This document shows, piece after piece, positions 26,256 to 34,285 of a stretch of 64,000 nt of DNA. How positions within the stretch are numbered: position 1 is the first letter of the stretch; every line of letters starts with the position of its first letter. The position numbers were made by a program, and so were the translations under genes. Under the pieces are notes generated by a model, which ran no database searches, was not told the origin of the DNA, and worked only from the letters and a program-made list of their open reading frames with translations. The stretch covers positions 682,001 to 746,000 of the forward strand of contig NZ_CP014841.1 in assembly GCF_001641285.1 (NCBI RefSeq). The letters are read 5' to 3'. The DNA is from Dyella thiooxydans (GTDB lineage: Bacteria > Pseudomonadota > Gammaproteobacteria > Xanthomonadales > Rhodanobacteraceae).

Positions 26256-26870
26256 TCAGCCCTGCCGGATCAGGCCGGCGAACAGGCCCTCGATGGCGAA
26301 GTCCTCGCTGGGGTCGGGATCGATCGGCTCATGCTCGGCATTGCGCGGCAGCAGGCGCAGTTGGCGACCCTTGCGATGCAGCCGCTTCACCGTGAAGCCG
26401 TCGCCGACGCGCGCCACCACGGTCTGGCCGTGCCGCGCCTCGGGCGTGGCGTGCACGCCGATCAGGTCGCCGTCGAGGATGCCGTCGTCACGCATCGAGT
26501 CGCCCTGCACGCGCAGCAGGTAGTCCGGGCGCAGCCGGAACAGGGCCGGGTCCAGCCGCAGTACCCGCTCGGCAGCCGCGCTCGAGTCGATCGGCCGGCC
26601 GGCAGCGACGCGGCCGAGCAGGGGCAGGGCGAGCAGGTCGTCGGCCGGTGCAGGCACGGGCGCATCCAGCAGGCGGATACCGCGGGCGCGGTTCGGCAGC
26701 AGGGCGATGTGGCCCTTGGCCTCCAGCGCGCGAAGGTGCTTGGCCACCGCGTTCACGTGTTCGATGCCGACCGCCACAGCGATTTCCTGCAGTGTCGGCG
26801 GCATGCCCTCGGCGGCCGCGTGGCGGTGCAGGACGGCGAGGATCTCGGCCTGGCGGGGGGTGAGTGTCAT
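26256..26870 (-). CDS. lexA2: LexA-type SOS repressor of the mutagenesis cassette (LexA2)
   Basis: The 204-residue protein has the LexA winged helix at the N-terminus (TPRQAEILAVLHRH, PTLQEIAVAVG), an Ala-Gly cleavage site in RVAAGRPID, the catalytic serine in VQGDSM and the catalytic lysine in GDGFTVKRL. It should repress the operon lexA2-imuA-imuB-dnaE2 until RecA filaments trigger self-cleavage. The recognition helix (IEHVNAVAKHLRALEAKG) differs from E. coli LexA, so the operator should differ too. The start is the ATG at 26870; an upstream in-frame extension of 43 residues has no family support. A dyad abuts the start codon. Confidence 0.92.
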   Translation of the reverse strand: MTLTPRQAEILAVLHRHAAAEGMPPTLQEIAVAVGIEHVNAVAKHLRALEAKGHIALLPNRARGIRLLDAPVPAPADDLLALPLLGRVAAGRPIDSSAAAERVLRLDPALFRLRPDYLLRVQGDSMRDDGILDGDLIGVHATPEARHGQTVVARVGDGFTVKRLHRKGRQLRLLPRNAEHEPIDPDPSEDFAIEGLFAGLIRQG

Positions 26871-26888
26871 GGTGTAAATCATTCCACC
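26871..26888 (-). promoter_or_regulatory. Candidate LexA2 operator (dyad at the lexA2 start)
   Basis: The 18-bp dyad GGTGTAAATCATTCCACC (plus strand) has the symmetric form GGTG-N-AA-N4-TT-N-CACC and ends at the base before the lexA2 ATG. Repressor binding here would block translation-start-proximal transcription of the whole cassette. The symmetry is seen; binding by LexA2 is inference. Confidence 0.4.
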
Positions 26889-27037
26889 TGTCGGGCAACT
26901 TGCCAAGCCGGTGCCGGCAGTGGAACCGGCGGTGCTCTCAGGGGCTGCGACGCCGGCCTCGATGCGGCGGCGCGTCATCGCCGGAAGCCGGCGGCGCAAG
27001 CTAGAATGGCGGGATTCATCGACCCGCTGGAGGCTGC

Positions 27038-28207
27038 ATGGCTGTCCGTCTTGACCCGCTCGACCTGTACGACGTCCGCTCGCTGCTCACCGACGAGGAG
27101 CGCATGGTGCAGGATGCAGTGGGCCGCTTCGTCGACGAGAAGGTGCTGCCGATCATCGGCGACTGCTTCGACCAGGGACGCTTTCCGAAGGAACTGATCC
27201 CGGAGATCGCCTCGCTGGGCCTGCTCGGCGCGACGATTCCGGAACAGTACGGCTGCGCCGGCATGAACGGTGTCAGCTACGGCCTGATCTGCCAGGAGCT
27301 GGAGCGCGGCGACTCGGGCCTGCGCAGCTTCGCTTCGGTGCAGAGCTCGCTATGCATGTACCCGATCTACGCCTACGGCACCGAAGAGCAGAAGATGCAG
27401 TACCTGCCGAAGATGGCGGCGGGCGAGATCATCGGCTGCTTCGGCCTGACCGAGCCGCACGGCGGCTCCGATCCGGCCAACATGAAGACGAATGCGAAGA
27501 AGGACGGCGGCGACTGGGTCATCAACGGCGCCAAGATGTGGATCACCAACGGCAACCTGGCGCATATCGCGATCATCTGGGCGCAGACCGAGGACGGCAT
27601 CCAGGGCTTCATCGTGCCGACCGACACGGCCGGTTTCACCGCGCAGGAAGTGCACAAGAAGATGAGCCTGCGCGCCTCGGTCACCAGCGCGCTGTTCTTC
27701 GACAACGTGCGCGTGCCGGAGGCCAACCGCCTGCCCAACGTTAAGGGCCTCAAAGGTCCGCTGGGCTGCCTGACCCAGGCGCGCTACGGCATCACCTGGG
27801 GCCCGATCGGCGCCGCCCAGGCCTGCCTGAAGGAAGTGCTCGACTACACCGCCGAGCGCGTGCTGTTCGGCCGTCCGCTGTCCGCCAACCAGGCGGTGCA
27901 GATCAAGATGGCCGACATGGCCCGTCGCATCACCTCGGCGCAGCTGCTGTCGCTGCAGCTCGGCCGCCTGAAGGATGCCGGCAAGATGCAGCCGACCCAG
28001 GTCTCGCTGGCCAAGTGGAACAACTGCCGCATGGCCATCGATATCGCGCGCGAGTGTCGCGACATCCTCGGCGGCGCCGGCATCACCACCGAGCACACCG
28101 CGATCCGCCACGCGCTGAACCTGGAATCGGTGATCACCTACGAAGGCACCGAGACGGTGCACCAGCTGGTGGTGGGCCGCGAGCTGACGGGCATCAACGC
28201 GTTCTGA
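27038..28207 (+). CDS. gcdH: Glutaryl-CoA dehydrogenase
   Basis: This FAD enzyme of the acyl-CoA dehydrogenase family oxidises and decarboxylates glutaryl-CoA to crotonyl-CoA in lysine and tryptophan breakdown. The 389-residue product has the flavin-binding segments CFGLTEPHGGSDP and KMWITNG, the catalytic glutamate in ITYEGTETVHQL and the typical end GRELTGINAF. The amaB-type aldehyde dehydrogenase at 50999-52534 would supply 2-aminoadipate upstream of the same route. The gene is divergent from lexA2 and is followed by a REP-like repeat. Confidence 0.93.
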   Translation: MAVRLDPLDLYDVRSLLTDEERMVQDAVGRFVDEKVLPIIGDCFDQGRFPKELIPEIASLGLLGATIPEQYGCAGMNGVSYGLICQELERGDSGLRSFASVQSSLCMYPIYAYGTEEQKMQYLPKMAAGEIIGCFGLTEPHGGSDPANMKTNAKKDGGDWVINGAKMWITNGNLAHIAIIWAQTEDGIQGFIVPTDTAGFTAQEVHKKMSLRASVTSALFFDNVRVPEANRLPNVKGLKGPLGCLTQARYGITWGPIGAAQACLKEVLDYTAERVLFGRPLSANQAVQIKMADMARRITSAQLLSLQLGRLKDAGKMQPTQVSLAKWNNCRMAIDIARECRDILGGAGITTEHTAIRHALNLESVITYEGTETVHQLVVGRELTGINAF

Positions 28208-28231
28208 CGGTTGGTGCAAGGAACACCCGCG

Positions 28232-28316
28232 CCGTCATCCCAGCGCAAGCTGGGATCCAGTGCCTTTGCTGTCACGGCAGAGAGACGCTGGGTTCCGGCC
28301 TGTGCCGGAATGACGG
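28232..28316. repeat. REP/BIME-like intergenic element
   Basis: Two small hairpins (TCCCAGCGCAAGCTGGGA near 28237-28254 and TTCCGGCCTGTGCCGGAA at 28293-28310) lie head to head, and the outer ends CGTCAT and ATGACG are also inverted. This is the structure of the GTCATTCC-type palindromic element found between genes in many Proteobacteria. It fills most of the gcdH to acetyltransferase gap. Confidence 0.75.
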
Positions 28317-28355
28317 TGAGGGCGGACAGATATTCCGGGCCAGAGTGTCCCTAGC

Positions 28356-28898
28356 ATGAGCTGGCAAGACCTTCGCATCGAAACCGACCGCCTGATCCTG
28401 CGTCCGACCCGGCCGGAGGATTTCGAGGGCTGGGCGCAGCTGATGGGCGACGAGGAAAGCTCGCACCACATCGGCGGTCCGCAGCCGCGGCCGGTCGCCT
28501 GGCGCGGGTTTCTCTCGATGGCTGGGGCCTGGGCGATCCAGGGCTACGCGATGTTCTCGGTGATCGAGAAGGCCAGCGGGCAGTGGATCGGCCGGCTCGG
28601 ACCGTGGCAGCCCGAGGGCTGGCCCGGCACCGAGGTCGGTTGGGGCCTGCTGCGCGAGGCCTGGGGCAAGGGTTACGCCACCGAGGGTTCGGCCGCCGCG
28701 ATCGACTGGGCGTTCGACCATCTCGGCTGGACCGAAGTGATCCATACCATCGCGCCGGACAATCTCGCCTCGCAGCAGGTGGCCCGGCGGCTGGGCTCCA
28801 CCGTGCTCGGACCGGCGCGCTTGCCGGAGCCGTTCCAGGATCTGGTCATGGAAGCGTGGGGCCAGAGCCGCGAAGCCTGGCGTCGCCGCCGCGCATGA
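28356..28898 (+). CDS. GNAT-family N-acetyltransferase (RimJ/RimL-like)
   Basis: The 180-residue protein has the RimJ/RimL-type layout: IETDRLILRPTRPEDFEGW at the start, the acetyl-CoA binding segment EVGWGLLREAWGKGYATEG (motif A), and a late segment TIAPDNLASQQVARRLG. Such enzymes acetylate N-terminal amino groups of ribosomal proteins or small amines; the substrate here cannot be read from sequence. Its stop overlaps the start of the next gene (ATGA), so both are probably made together. Confidence 0.88.
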   Translation: MSWQDLRIETDRLILRPTRPEDFEGWAQLMGDEESSHHIGGPQPRPVAWRGFLSMAGAWAIQGYAMFSVIEKASGQWIGRLGPWQPEGWPGTEVGWGLLREAWGKGYATEGSAAAIDWAFDHLGWTEVIHTIAPDNLASQQVARRLGSTVLGPARLPEPFQDLVMEAWGQSREAWRRRRA

Positions 28899-29401
28899 GC
28901 CACGTGCCGCCCGCGCTGTTCGTCGCGCTCACCGAGCTGGTGCCCGAGCTGCACGTGCACTGCGCCGAGCCGTGGTGCCTGATCGGCAGCGCCGGCGCGT
29001 TGCTGCTCGGTGCCGACGTGGGCGTGGCCGATGTCGACGTGCTGGTTTCGCGTGCCGATGCCGATGTGCTGATGACGCGGTGGGCCGATCGCCGCGACGC
29101 CAGCCACGCGCCCGCCGATGGCGACCGCTTCCGCTCGCACTTCGCCCGTTTCCGTTTCCCCGGCCTGCCGGTGGAGGTGATGGGCGGCCTGGAGCTGGAT
29201 GCCGGCGAGGGCTGGCAGCCGGTCTCGCCGGGCAAGCTGGTGCTGGTCGGCCTGCAGGGCCTGGCGGTGCCGGTGCCTGCGCTGGACGAACAGATCCGCA
29301 TCTTCGAATCCTTCGGTCGCGACAAGGACCGCGCGCGCGCCGCTGCCCTGCGCAAGCTGCGCCAGCCGCCGTCCGTGTTGCCGATCGTTTCTTCTTCCTG
29401 A
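28895..29401 (+). CDS. Putative nucleotidyltransferase-fold protein
   Basis: The 168-residue product shows a degenerate nucleotidyltransferase signature: a GS motif followed by two aspartates (LIGSAGALLLGADVGVADVDVLVS), like the kanamycin nucleotidyltransferase/AbiEii superfamily, and a C-terminal helical part with RIFESFGRDKDRARAAAL. It starts at an ATG overlapping the acetyltransferase stop. No antitoxin-like partner is visible, and the neighbour is an acetyltransferase, so I do not call a toxin-antitoxin pair. The activity is unknown. Confidence 0.65.
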   Translation: MSHVPPALFVALTELVPELHVHCAEPWCLIGSAGALLLGADVGVADVDVLVSRADADVLMTRWADRRDASHAPADGDRFRSHFARFRFPGLPVEVMGGLELDAGEGWQPVSPGKLVLVGLQGLAVPVPALDEQIRIFESFGRDKDRARAAALRKLRQPPSVLPIVSSS

Positions 29402-29444
29402 CGGCTGCCCGCAGCCATCTCCCGTCTCCAGGACGCACTCCGCC

Positions 29445-31712
29445 ATGACCGCCATTCCGTTCGCCATCACCGCCCGCCACAAGGGCTTCAACCGCGCCGA
29501 GATCGTCGACCAGAACTTCACCGAGTTCGTGCAGTTGTGGCAGGGCGAGGTTCACGCCGCACCGCGCGACGACCAGCCGGTACTGCCGGGCAGCGCGCTC
29601 GATGCGCGTGGCTTCCGCGAACTGTTCGAGTCGCAGTTGATCAGCCGCCACCTGGACCTGATGGCGCGCGTGCTGCGCGTGCAGAACAAGGTGTTCTACA
29701 CGATCGGTTCGTCCGGTCACGAGGGCAACGCGATGGTGGCGCGGCTCACGCGTCATACCGATCCGGCGTTCCTGCACTACCGATCCGGCGGCTTCATGGC
29801 CGAGCGCTTCCGCAAATTGCCAGGGATGGATCCGGTGATGGATTCGGCGCTCTCATTCGCCGCCAGCAAGGATGATCCGGCTTCCGGCGGCCGCCACAAG
29901 GTGTGGGGTTCCAAGCCGTTGTGGGTGCTGCCGCAGACCTCGACCATCGCCTCGCATCTGCCCAAGGCGCTCGGCACCGCGGTGGCCATTGATCACGCCC
30001 GCCGCATCGGCCACACCTTGCCGATCCCGGACGACTCCATCGCGATCTGCTCGTTCGGCGATGCGTCCAGCAACCACGCCACCGCGCAGACCGCCTTCAA
30101 CGCGGCCGGCTGGACGGCGTATCAGAAGCTGCCCGCGCCGGTGCTGTTCGTGTGCGAGGACAACGGCATCGGCATCTCGGTGAAGACGCCGACCGGCTGG
30201 GTCGCCAGCAACTACCAGTCGCGCTCCAACCTCGACTATTTCTTCGCCGACGGCCTGGACCTGGCCGAGGGCTACGCCCAGGTGCAGCGCGCGGTGGAGC
30301 ACTGCCGCCGCACCCGCCGGCCAACCTTCCTGCACCTGAAGACCACCCGCGTGATGGGCCACGCCGGCACCGACTTCGAGATCGAGTGGCGCTCGATCGA
30401 GGAACTGGTGGCGGTGGAATCCACCGATCCGCTGCTGCGCTCGGCGGCGATCGCGCTGGAGTCGGGCCTTTACTCGAAGGACGACCTGCTCAACCTGTAC
30501 GAAGCGACCCGCAAGCGCTGCTTCGCCGCCGCCGAGGAAGCCGAACGCCGGCCCAAGCTGGAACGCCTGGACGACGTGATGGCCCCGCTGGCGCCGTACT
30601 CGCCGGCCAAGGTGAAGGCCGAGGCCGAGCGCGCCGACTACGCCGAGTCCCGCCTGAAGGCGTTCGGCAGCGAGGCGAAGCTGCCGGAGAACCAGCCGCC
30701 GCGGCACCTGGCGATCCAGATCGGTCAGGCGCTGCACGACATCATGGCCAAGTACCCCGAGTCGCTGCTGTTCGGCGAGGACGTGGCGCAGAAGGGCGGC
30801 GTCTACACGGTCACCAAGGGGCTGCACAAGGCGTTCAAGAACACCCGCGTGTTCAACACCCTGCTGGACGAGACGATCATCCTCGGCCTGGCCCAGGGCT
30901 ACGCCAACATGGGCATGCTGCCGCTGCCGGAAATCCAGTATCTGGCCTACTTCCACAACGCCGGCGACCAGATCCGCGGCGAGGCGTCGAGCCTGCAGTT
31001 CTTCTCCAACGACCAGTTCCGCAACCCGATGGTGATGCGCATCGCCTCGCTGGGGTACCAGCGCGGCTTCGGCGGGCATTTCCACAACGACAACTCGATC
31101 ACCGCGCTGCGCGACATCCCGGGCCTGGTGGTGGGTTGCCCCAGTCGCGGCGACGACGCGGCGACGATGCTGCGCACGTTGACCGCGCTGGCCAGGGTCG
31201 ACGGTCGTGTCTGCGCCTTCCTCGAGCCGATCGCGCTGTACATGACCAAGGACCTGTACGAGGCCGGCGACGGCCAGTGGCAGTTTGCCTATCCCGCGCC
31301 GGGCGAGGCGATGACCCTGGGCGAAGGCCGCGTGTACCACGAGGATGCCGACGACCTGGTGGTGTTCACCTTCGGCAATGGCGTGCCGATGGCGCTGCGC
31401 GCCGCACGCACCATCGAGGCCGAGCTGAAGTGGAAGGTGCGCGTGGTCGACCTGCGCTGGCTGGCGCCGCTCAACGACGCCTTCATCGCGGCACAGGCGA
31501 AGAACGCCAAGCGCATCCTGGTGCTGGACGAGGGCCGCAAGAGCGCGGGCGTGGGCGAGGGTGTGATCACCGCGATCGTCGAGGCCGGCTTCGGTGCCAC
31601 GCCGCTGACCCGCGTGGTCGGTGCCGACACCTTCACCCCGCTGGCCGGCGCCGCCTTCCTGGTGCTGCCGGGCGAGGCCGACGTGGTGGCCGCGGCGCGC
31701 ACGCTGGCCTGA
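29445..31712 (+). CDS. Branched-chain 2-oxoacid dehydrogenase E1, alpha and beta fused
   Basis: The 755-residue protein joins both E1 subunits in one chain. The alpha part (about residues 1-400) carries the thiamine diphosphate motif beginning FGDASSNHATAQTAFN and the phosphorylation-loop-like region; the beta part (about 415-755) contains LLFGEDVAQKGGVYTVTKGL and the transketolase C-terminal domain. It decarboxylates 2-oxo acids from Val, Leu and Ile to start branched-chain fatty acid precursors, fitting the iso-branched lipids of this order (family knowledge). No E2 or E3 gene is adjacent. The start is the ATG at 29445; upstream in-frame sequence belongs to the previous gene. Confidence 0.9.
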   Translation: MTAIPFAITARHKGFNRAEIVDQNFTEFVQLWQGEVHAAPRDDQPVLPGSALDARGFRELFESQLISRHLDLMARVLRVQNKVFYTIGSSGHEGNAMVARLTRHTDPAFLHYRSGGFMAERFRKLPGMDPVMDSALSFAASKDDPASGGRHKVWGSKPLWVLPQTSTIASHLPKALGTAVAIDHARRIGHTLPIPDDSIAICSFGDASSNHATAQTAFNAAGWTAYQKLPAPVLFVCEDNGIGISVKTPTGWVASNYQSRSNLDYFFADGLDLAEGYAQVQRAVEHCRRTRRPTFLHLKTTRVMGHAGTDFEIEWRSIEELVAVESTDPLLRSAAIALESGLYSKDDLLNLYEATRKRCFAAAEEAERRPKLERLDDVMAPLAPYSPAKVKAEAERADYAESRLKAFGSEAKLPENQPPRHLAIQIGQALHDIMAKYPESLLFGEDVAQKGGVYTVTKGLHKAFKNTRVFNTLLDETIILGLAQGYANMGMLPLPEIQYLAYFHNAGDQIRGEASSLQFFSNDQFRNPMVMRIASLGYQRGFGGHFHNDNSITALRDIPGLVVGCPSRGDDAATMLRTLTALARVDGRVCAFLEPIALYMTKDLYEAGDGQWQFAYPAPGEAMTLGEGRVYHEDADDLVVFTFGNGVPMALRAARTIEAELKWKVRVVDLRWLAPLNDAFIAAQAKNAKRILVLDEGRKSAGVGEGVITAIVEAGFGATPLTRVVGADTFTPLAGAAFLVLPGEADVVAAARTLA

Positions 31713-31723
31713 CGCCGGTTTGT

Positions 31724-31751
31724 CGGATGGCCCGGCTCAGCCGGCCATCCG
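31724..31751. terminator. Inverted repeat between convergent genes
   Basis: A 9-bp stem (31724-31732 with 31743-31751) with a 10-nt loop lies between the E1 gene and the convergent diguanylate cyclase gene and covers the stop codon of the latter. It has no T tract, so its role as a terminator is uncertain. Confidence 0.4.
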
Positions 31752-33467
31752 GCGTGGCACGTTCGGCTCCTCCGGTCGCCGCTGCAGGCAGGCGCGGTTG
31801 CGGCCGGCCATCTTGGCGTCGTACATCGCCTGGTCGGCGCGCGCCACCAGGCTGTCGATCGAGTCGGTGGCGCGCCGGATGGCCACGCCGATGCTCACCG
31901 TGAGGGCAAGCTGGTTGCCGTCGACCGGAATCTCCAGCCGGTGCACGCGACGGCACATGCGGGTGGCCACCAGCAGGGCCTCTTCCGCGTTCGCGCCGTC
32001 GATCAGCGCGACGAATTCCTCACCGCCATAGCGGCCGAGCAGGTCGCCCGGGCGCAGTTCCTGGCGCAACGCCTCGGCCACCGCGGCCAGTGCCTCATCG
32101 CCGGCGGCATGGCCGCGCTTGTCATTGAGCTTCTTGAAGTGATCCAGGTCCAGGAACAGCAGGGCCTGAGGTCTCCCGCCCAGATCGCTCATCGCCACGA
32201 TCGCCGCCTCGTGCCAGGCGCGCCGGTTGAGCAACTGGGTCAGCGAGTCGCGATCCGCCAGCACGCGGACCTGGTCGCGGTCGCGGCGGATCAGCAGCGC
32301 GCGGTCGGCCAGGCCGAACGACAGCACGATGGCCTCGAAGGCGCCCGCCGCCAGACCGGCGTCGTTGAGCCAGGGCAGGGCGGGCAGGGCGCCGTTGACC
32401 TGCGCACTGGTCATCGCGGTGAGCACCAGCAGCGGCGTCCAGCCGGCCAGGAAGAACCAGGCATGGCGCGAACCGCGCACGGCAGCGATCACCGAGGCGA
32501 GCAGCAGCAGGGCAGCCCCCAGTGTGAGCAGCGGATTGACCAGCAGTTGCCCGATACCTTCCAGCGACGGGATCTGGCTGCAACGCATCAGCACCACGGC
32601 GACCATGCCCACGGCCAGCGACAGCACCGGTATGCGCAGCAGCGGCGCGAATCGCTGCAGCTCGCAGAAGCGGGTCATGAACAGCGAGGCGAAGGCCACC
32701 GACAGCGCCACCGCGGCCGAACCGACGGTGATCGACAACCCGGCCAGCCAATCCATGCCCATCGGGTGGTAGACGAAGCCGGTCTGGATGCCCTGGATCG
32801 CCGCGTAGCAGACCAGGTAGGCCGCGTACCAGACGAAGGTGAGATCGCGCAGGATCAGGCCGAAGCACAGCGCCATCAGCGCCATCGCCAGCATTACCGC
32901 CAGGGAGGAACTGGCGAACACCAGCCAGTGCGCATCGTCCCCGAGGTAGTGGTTCCAGTCCTGCAGGCGGAAGCTCACCGGGGCGGCGATCCGTGCCGAG
33001 GGTTCGAATTTCAGCAGCAGCGGCGCGGTGACGGGGACATCGCGCCCGAGCACGAAGGCCAGGCGTCCGTGGCCGTGCGGCCCCTGGCCGAAATCATCCA
33101 CTGTCAGTGAAACGTTGTGTCCGTTCTGGTCGTAAAGGGTCACCATGCCCAGGGGCGGCGGGTAGATGCTGAGGACTTGCTGCTCCTGCGCCGGGGAGGT
33201 TCCCGGGTCCAGGACCACCCAGGTGCCCAGGGGGCCTTTGGGCAGACGGAACAGCAGGTTGGGGTCGAATCGCTGCAGCTCGCCATCGCGGTACTCGGCC
33301 AGCAGCTTGGCCGGCGTGTCGCCCTCGCGCACATCCCGCCAACTGCCGGCCAGCGACGATGTTGCCGAGGCGCTCCCGGCAAGCAGCAGGCCGATCAGGC
33401 AAAGGACGAGCGCCATCAGCCGCTGTCGGCGACCGTGGAGCCCGGATTTGGCCTGCGTGCGCGGCAT
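31737..33467 (-). CDS. Membrane diguanylate cyclase (7TMR-DISM + GGDEF)
   Basis: The 576-residue protein starts with a signal sequence (LMALVLCLIGLLLAGSASA), followed by a periplasmic beta-rich sensor (7TMR-DISMED2 type, about residues 37-165), seven hydrophobic helices (about 175-385) and a C-terminal GGDEF domain. The active-site signature reads GGEEF, and an intact RxxD inhibitory site (RPGD) sits five residues before it, so it should make cyclic di-GMP and be product-inhibited. Sensors of this class are thought to read small periplasmic ligands. No c-di-GMP effector gene is next to it. Confidence 0.92.
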   Translation of the reverse strand: MPRTQAKSGLHGRRQRLMALVLCLIGLLLAGSASATSSLAGSWRDVREGDTPAKLLAEYRDGELQRFDPNLLFRLPKGPLGTWVVLDPGTSPAQEQQVLSIYPPPLGMVTLYDQNGHNVSLTVDDFGQGPHGHGRLAFVLGRDVPVTAPLLLKFEPSARIAAPVSFRLQDWNHYLGDDAHWLVFASSSLAVMLAMALMALCFGLILRDLTFVWYAAYLVCYAAIQGIQTGFVYHPMGMDWLAGLSITVGSAAVALSVAFASLFMTRFCELQRFAPLLRIPVLSLAVGMVAVVLMRCSQIPSLEGIGQLLVNPLLTLGAALLLLASVIAAVRGSRHAWFFLAGWTPLLVLTAMTSAQVNGALPALPWLNDAGLAAGAFEAIVLSFGLADRALLIRRDRDQVRVLADRDSLTQLLNRRAWHEAAIVAMSDLGGRPQALLFLDLDHFKKLNDKRGHAAGDEALAAVAEALRQELRPGDLLGRYGGEEFVALIDGANAEEALLVATRMCRRVHRLEIPVDGNQLALTVSIGVAIRRATDSIDSLVARADQAMYDAKMAGRNRACLQRRPEEPNVPRRMAG

Positions 33468-33720
33468 GTCGCTGTCCCAACGGTCTGCCCCGCGCCAGGA
33501 GATGGCGCGGCGGCGGCTGTGTCAGTCCTTTGCCGGTCGTCGCGATGACTGACCCGAAAAGCTGACACGGGACAGGAAAAGCATGAAGCGTGCCATGCGT
33601 CACATTTTTTACGATCACGGGGCTGGTTTCGGTGGGCGATCCGCCGTCACGCGGCCTTTGCCGCGCAAGCAGGATGCTTGAAAGGTTGATCGTTCCCCAG
33701 CCAGAGACCGGAAGTCCCCC

Positions 33721-34278
33721 ATGACCACCCATTCGATCGCCGTATTCGTCGGCAGCCTCCGCAAAGCGTCCATCAACCGCCGGCTGGCGCTGGCCGTGCA
33801 GCGGCTGGCGCCGGAGGACATGCGCTTCGTCTTCGTGCCGATCGACGGCCTGCCGCTCTACAACCAGGACTTCGACGACGGCTATCCGGCCGCATGCCAG
33901 GCATTGAAGAAGCAGGTCGAGCAGGCCGACGCGCTGCTGTTCGTCACGCCGGAGTACAACCGCTCGACCCCGGGCGTGCTGAAGAATGCCATCGATATTG
34001 CCTCGCGTCCGTGGGGCACCAATTCGTTCGCCGGCAAGCCCGCCGCGGTGATCGGCGCCTCGATCGGCAGCACCGGCAGCGCGCTGGCCCAGCAGCACCT
34101 GCGCAACGTGCTGGCCTACCTGGATGTGCCGGTGCTGGCGCAGCCGGAAGTGTTCGTGCAGTTCCGCAGCGACGACCTGATCGACGGCGAGGGACGCATC
34201 GCCAGCGAGGACACGCGGAAGTTCCTGCAGCAGTTCGTCGACCGCTACGCGGAATGGGTGGCGCGGCACGTCCGCTGA
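33721..34278 (+). CDS. NAD(P)H-dependent FMN reductase (ChrR/YieF-like)
   Basis: The 185-residue flavodoxin-like protein has the FMN phosphate loop near the start (VGSLRKASINRRLA) and the family motif LLFVTPEYNRSTPGVLKNAID. Relatives reduce quinones, chromate and other electron acceptors. It starts at an ATG behind AGAGACCGGAAG and ends 7 bp before convergent ppk1. The 253-bp gap upstream, shared with the divergent cyclase gene, holds no gene that I can support. Confidence 0.9.
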   Translation: MTTHSIAVFVGSLRKASINRRLALAVQRLAPEDMRFVFVPIDGLPLYNQDFDDGYPAACQALKKQVEQADALLFVTPEYNRSTPGVLKNAIDIASRPWGTNSFAGKPAAVIGASIGSTGSALAQQHLRNVLAYLDVPVLAQPEVFVQFRSDDLIDGEGRIASEDTRKFLQQFVDRYAEWVARHVR

Positions 34279-34285
34279 GCGTCGC

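Noticed and set aside
26256-26870. UmuD-type protein instead of LexA
   Set aside because: A complete winged-helix DNA-binding domain precedes the protease domain, and the gene heads an imuA-imuB-dnaE2 operon.
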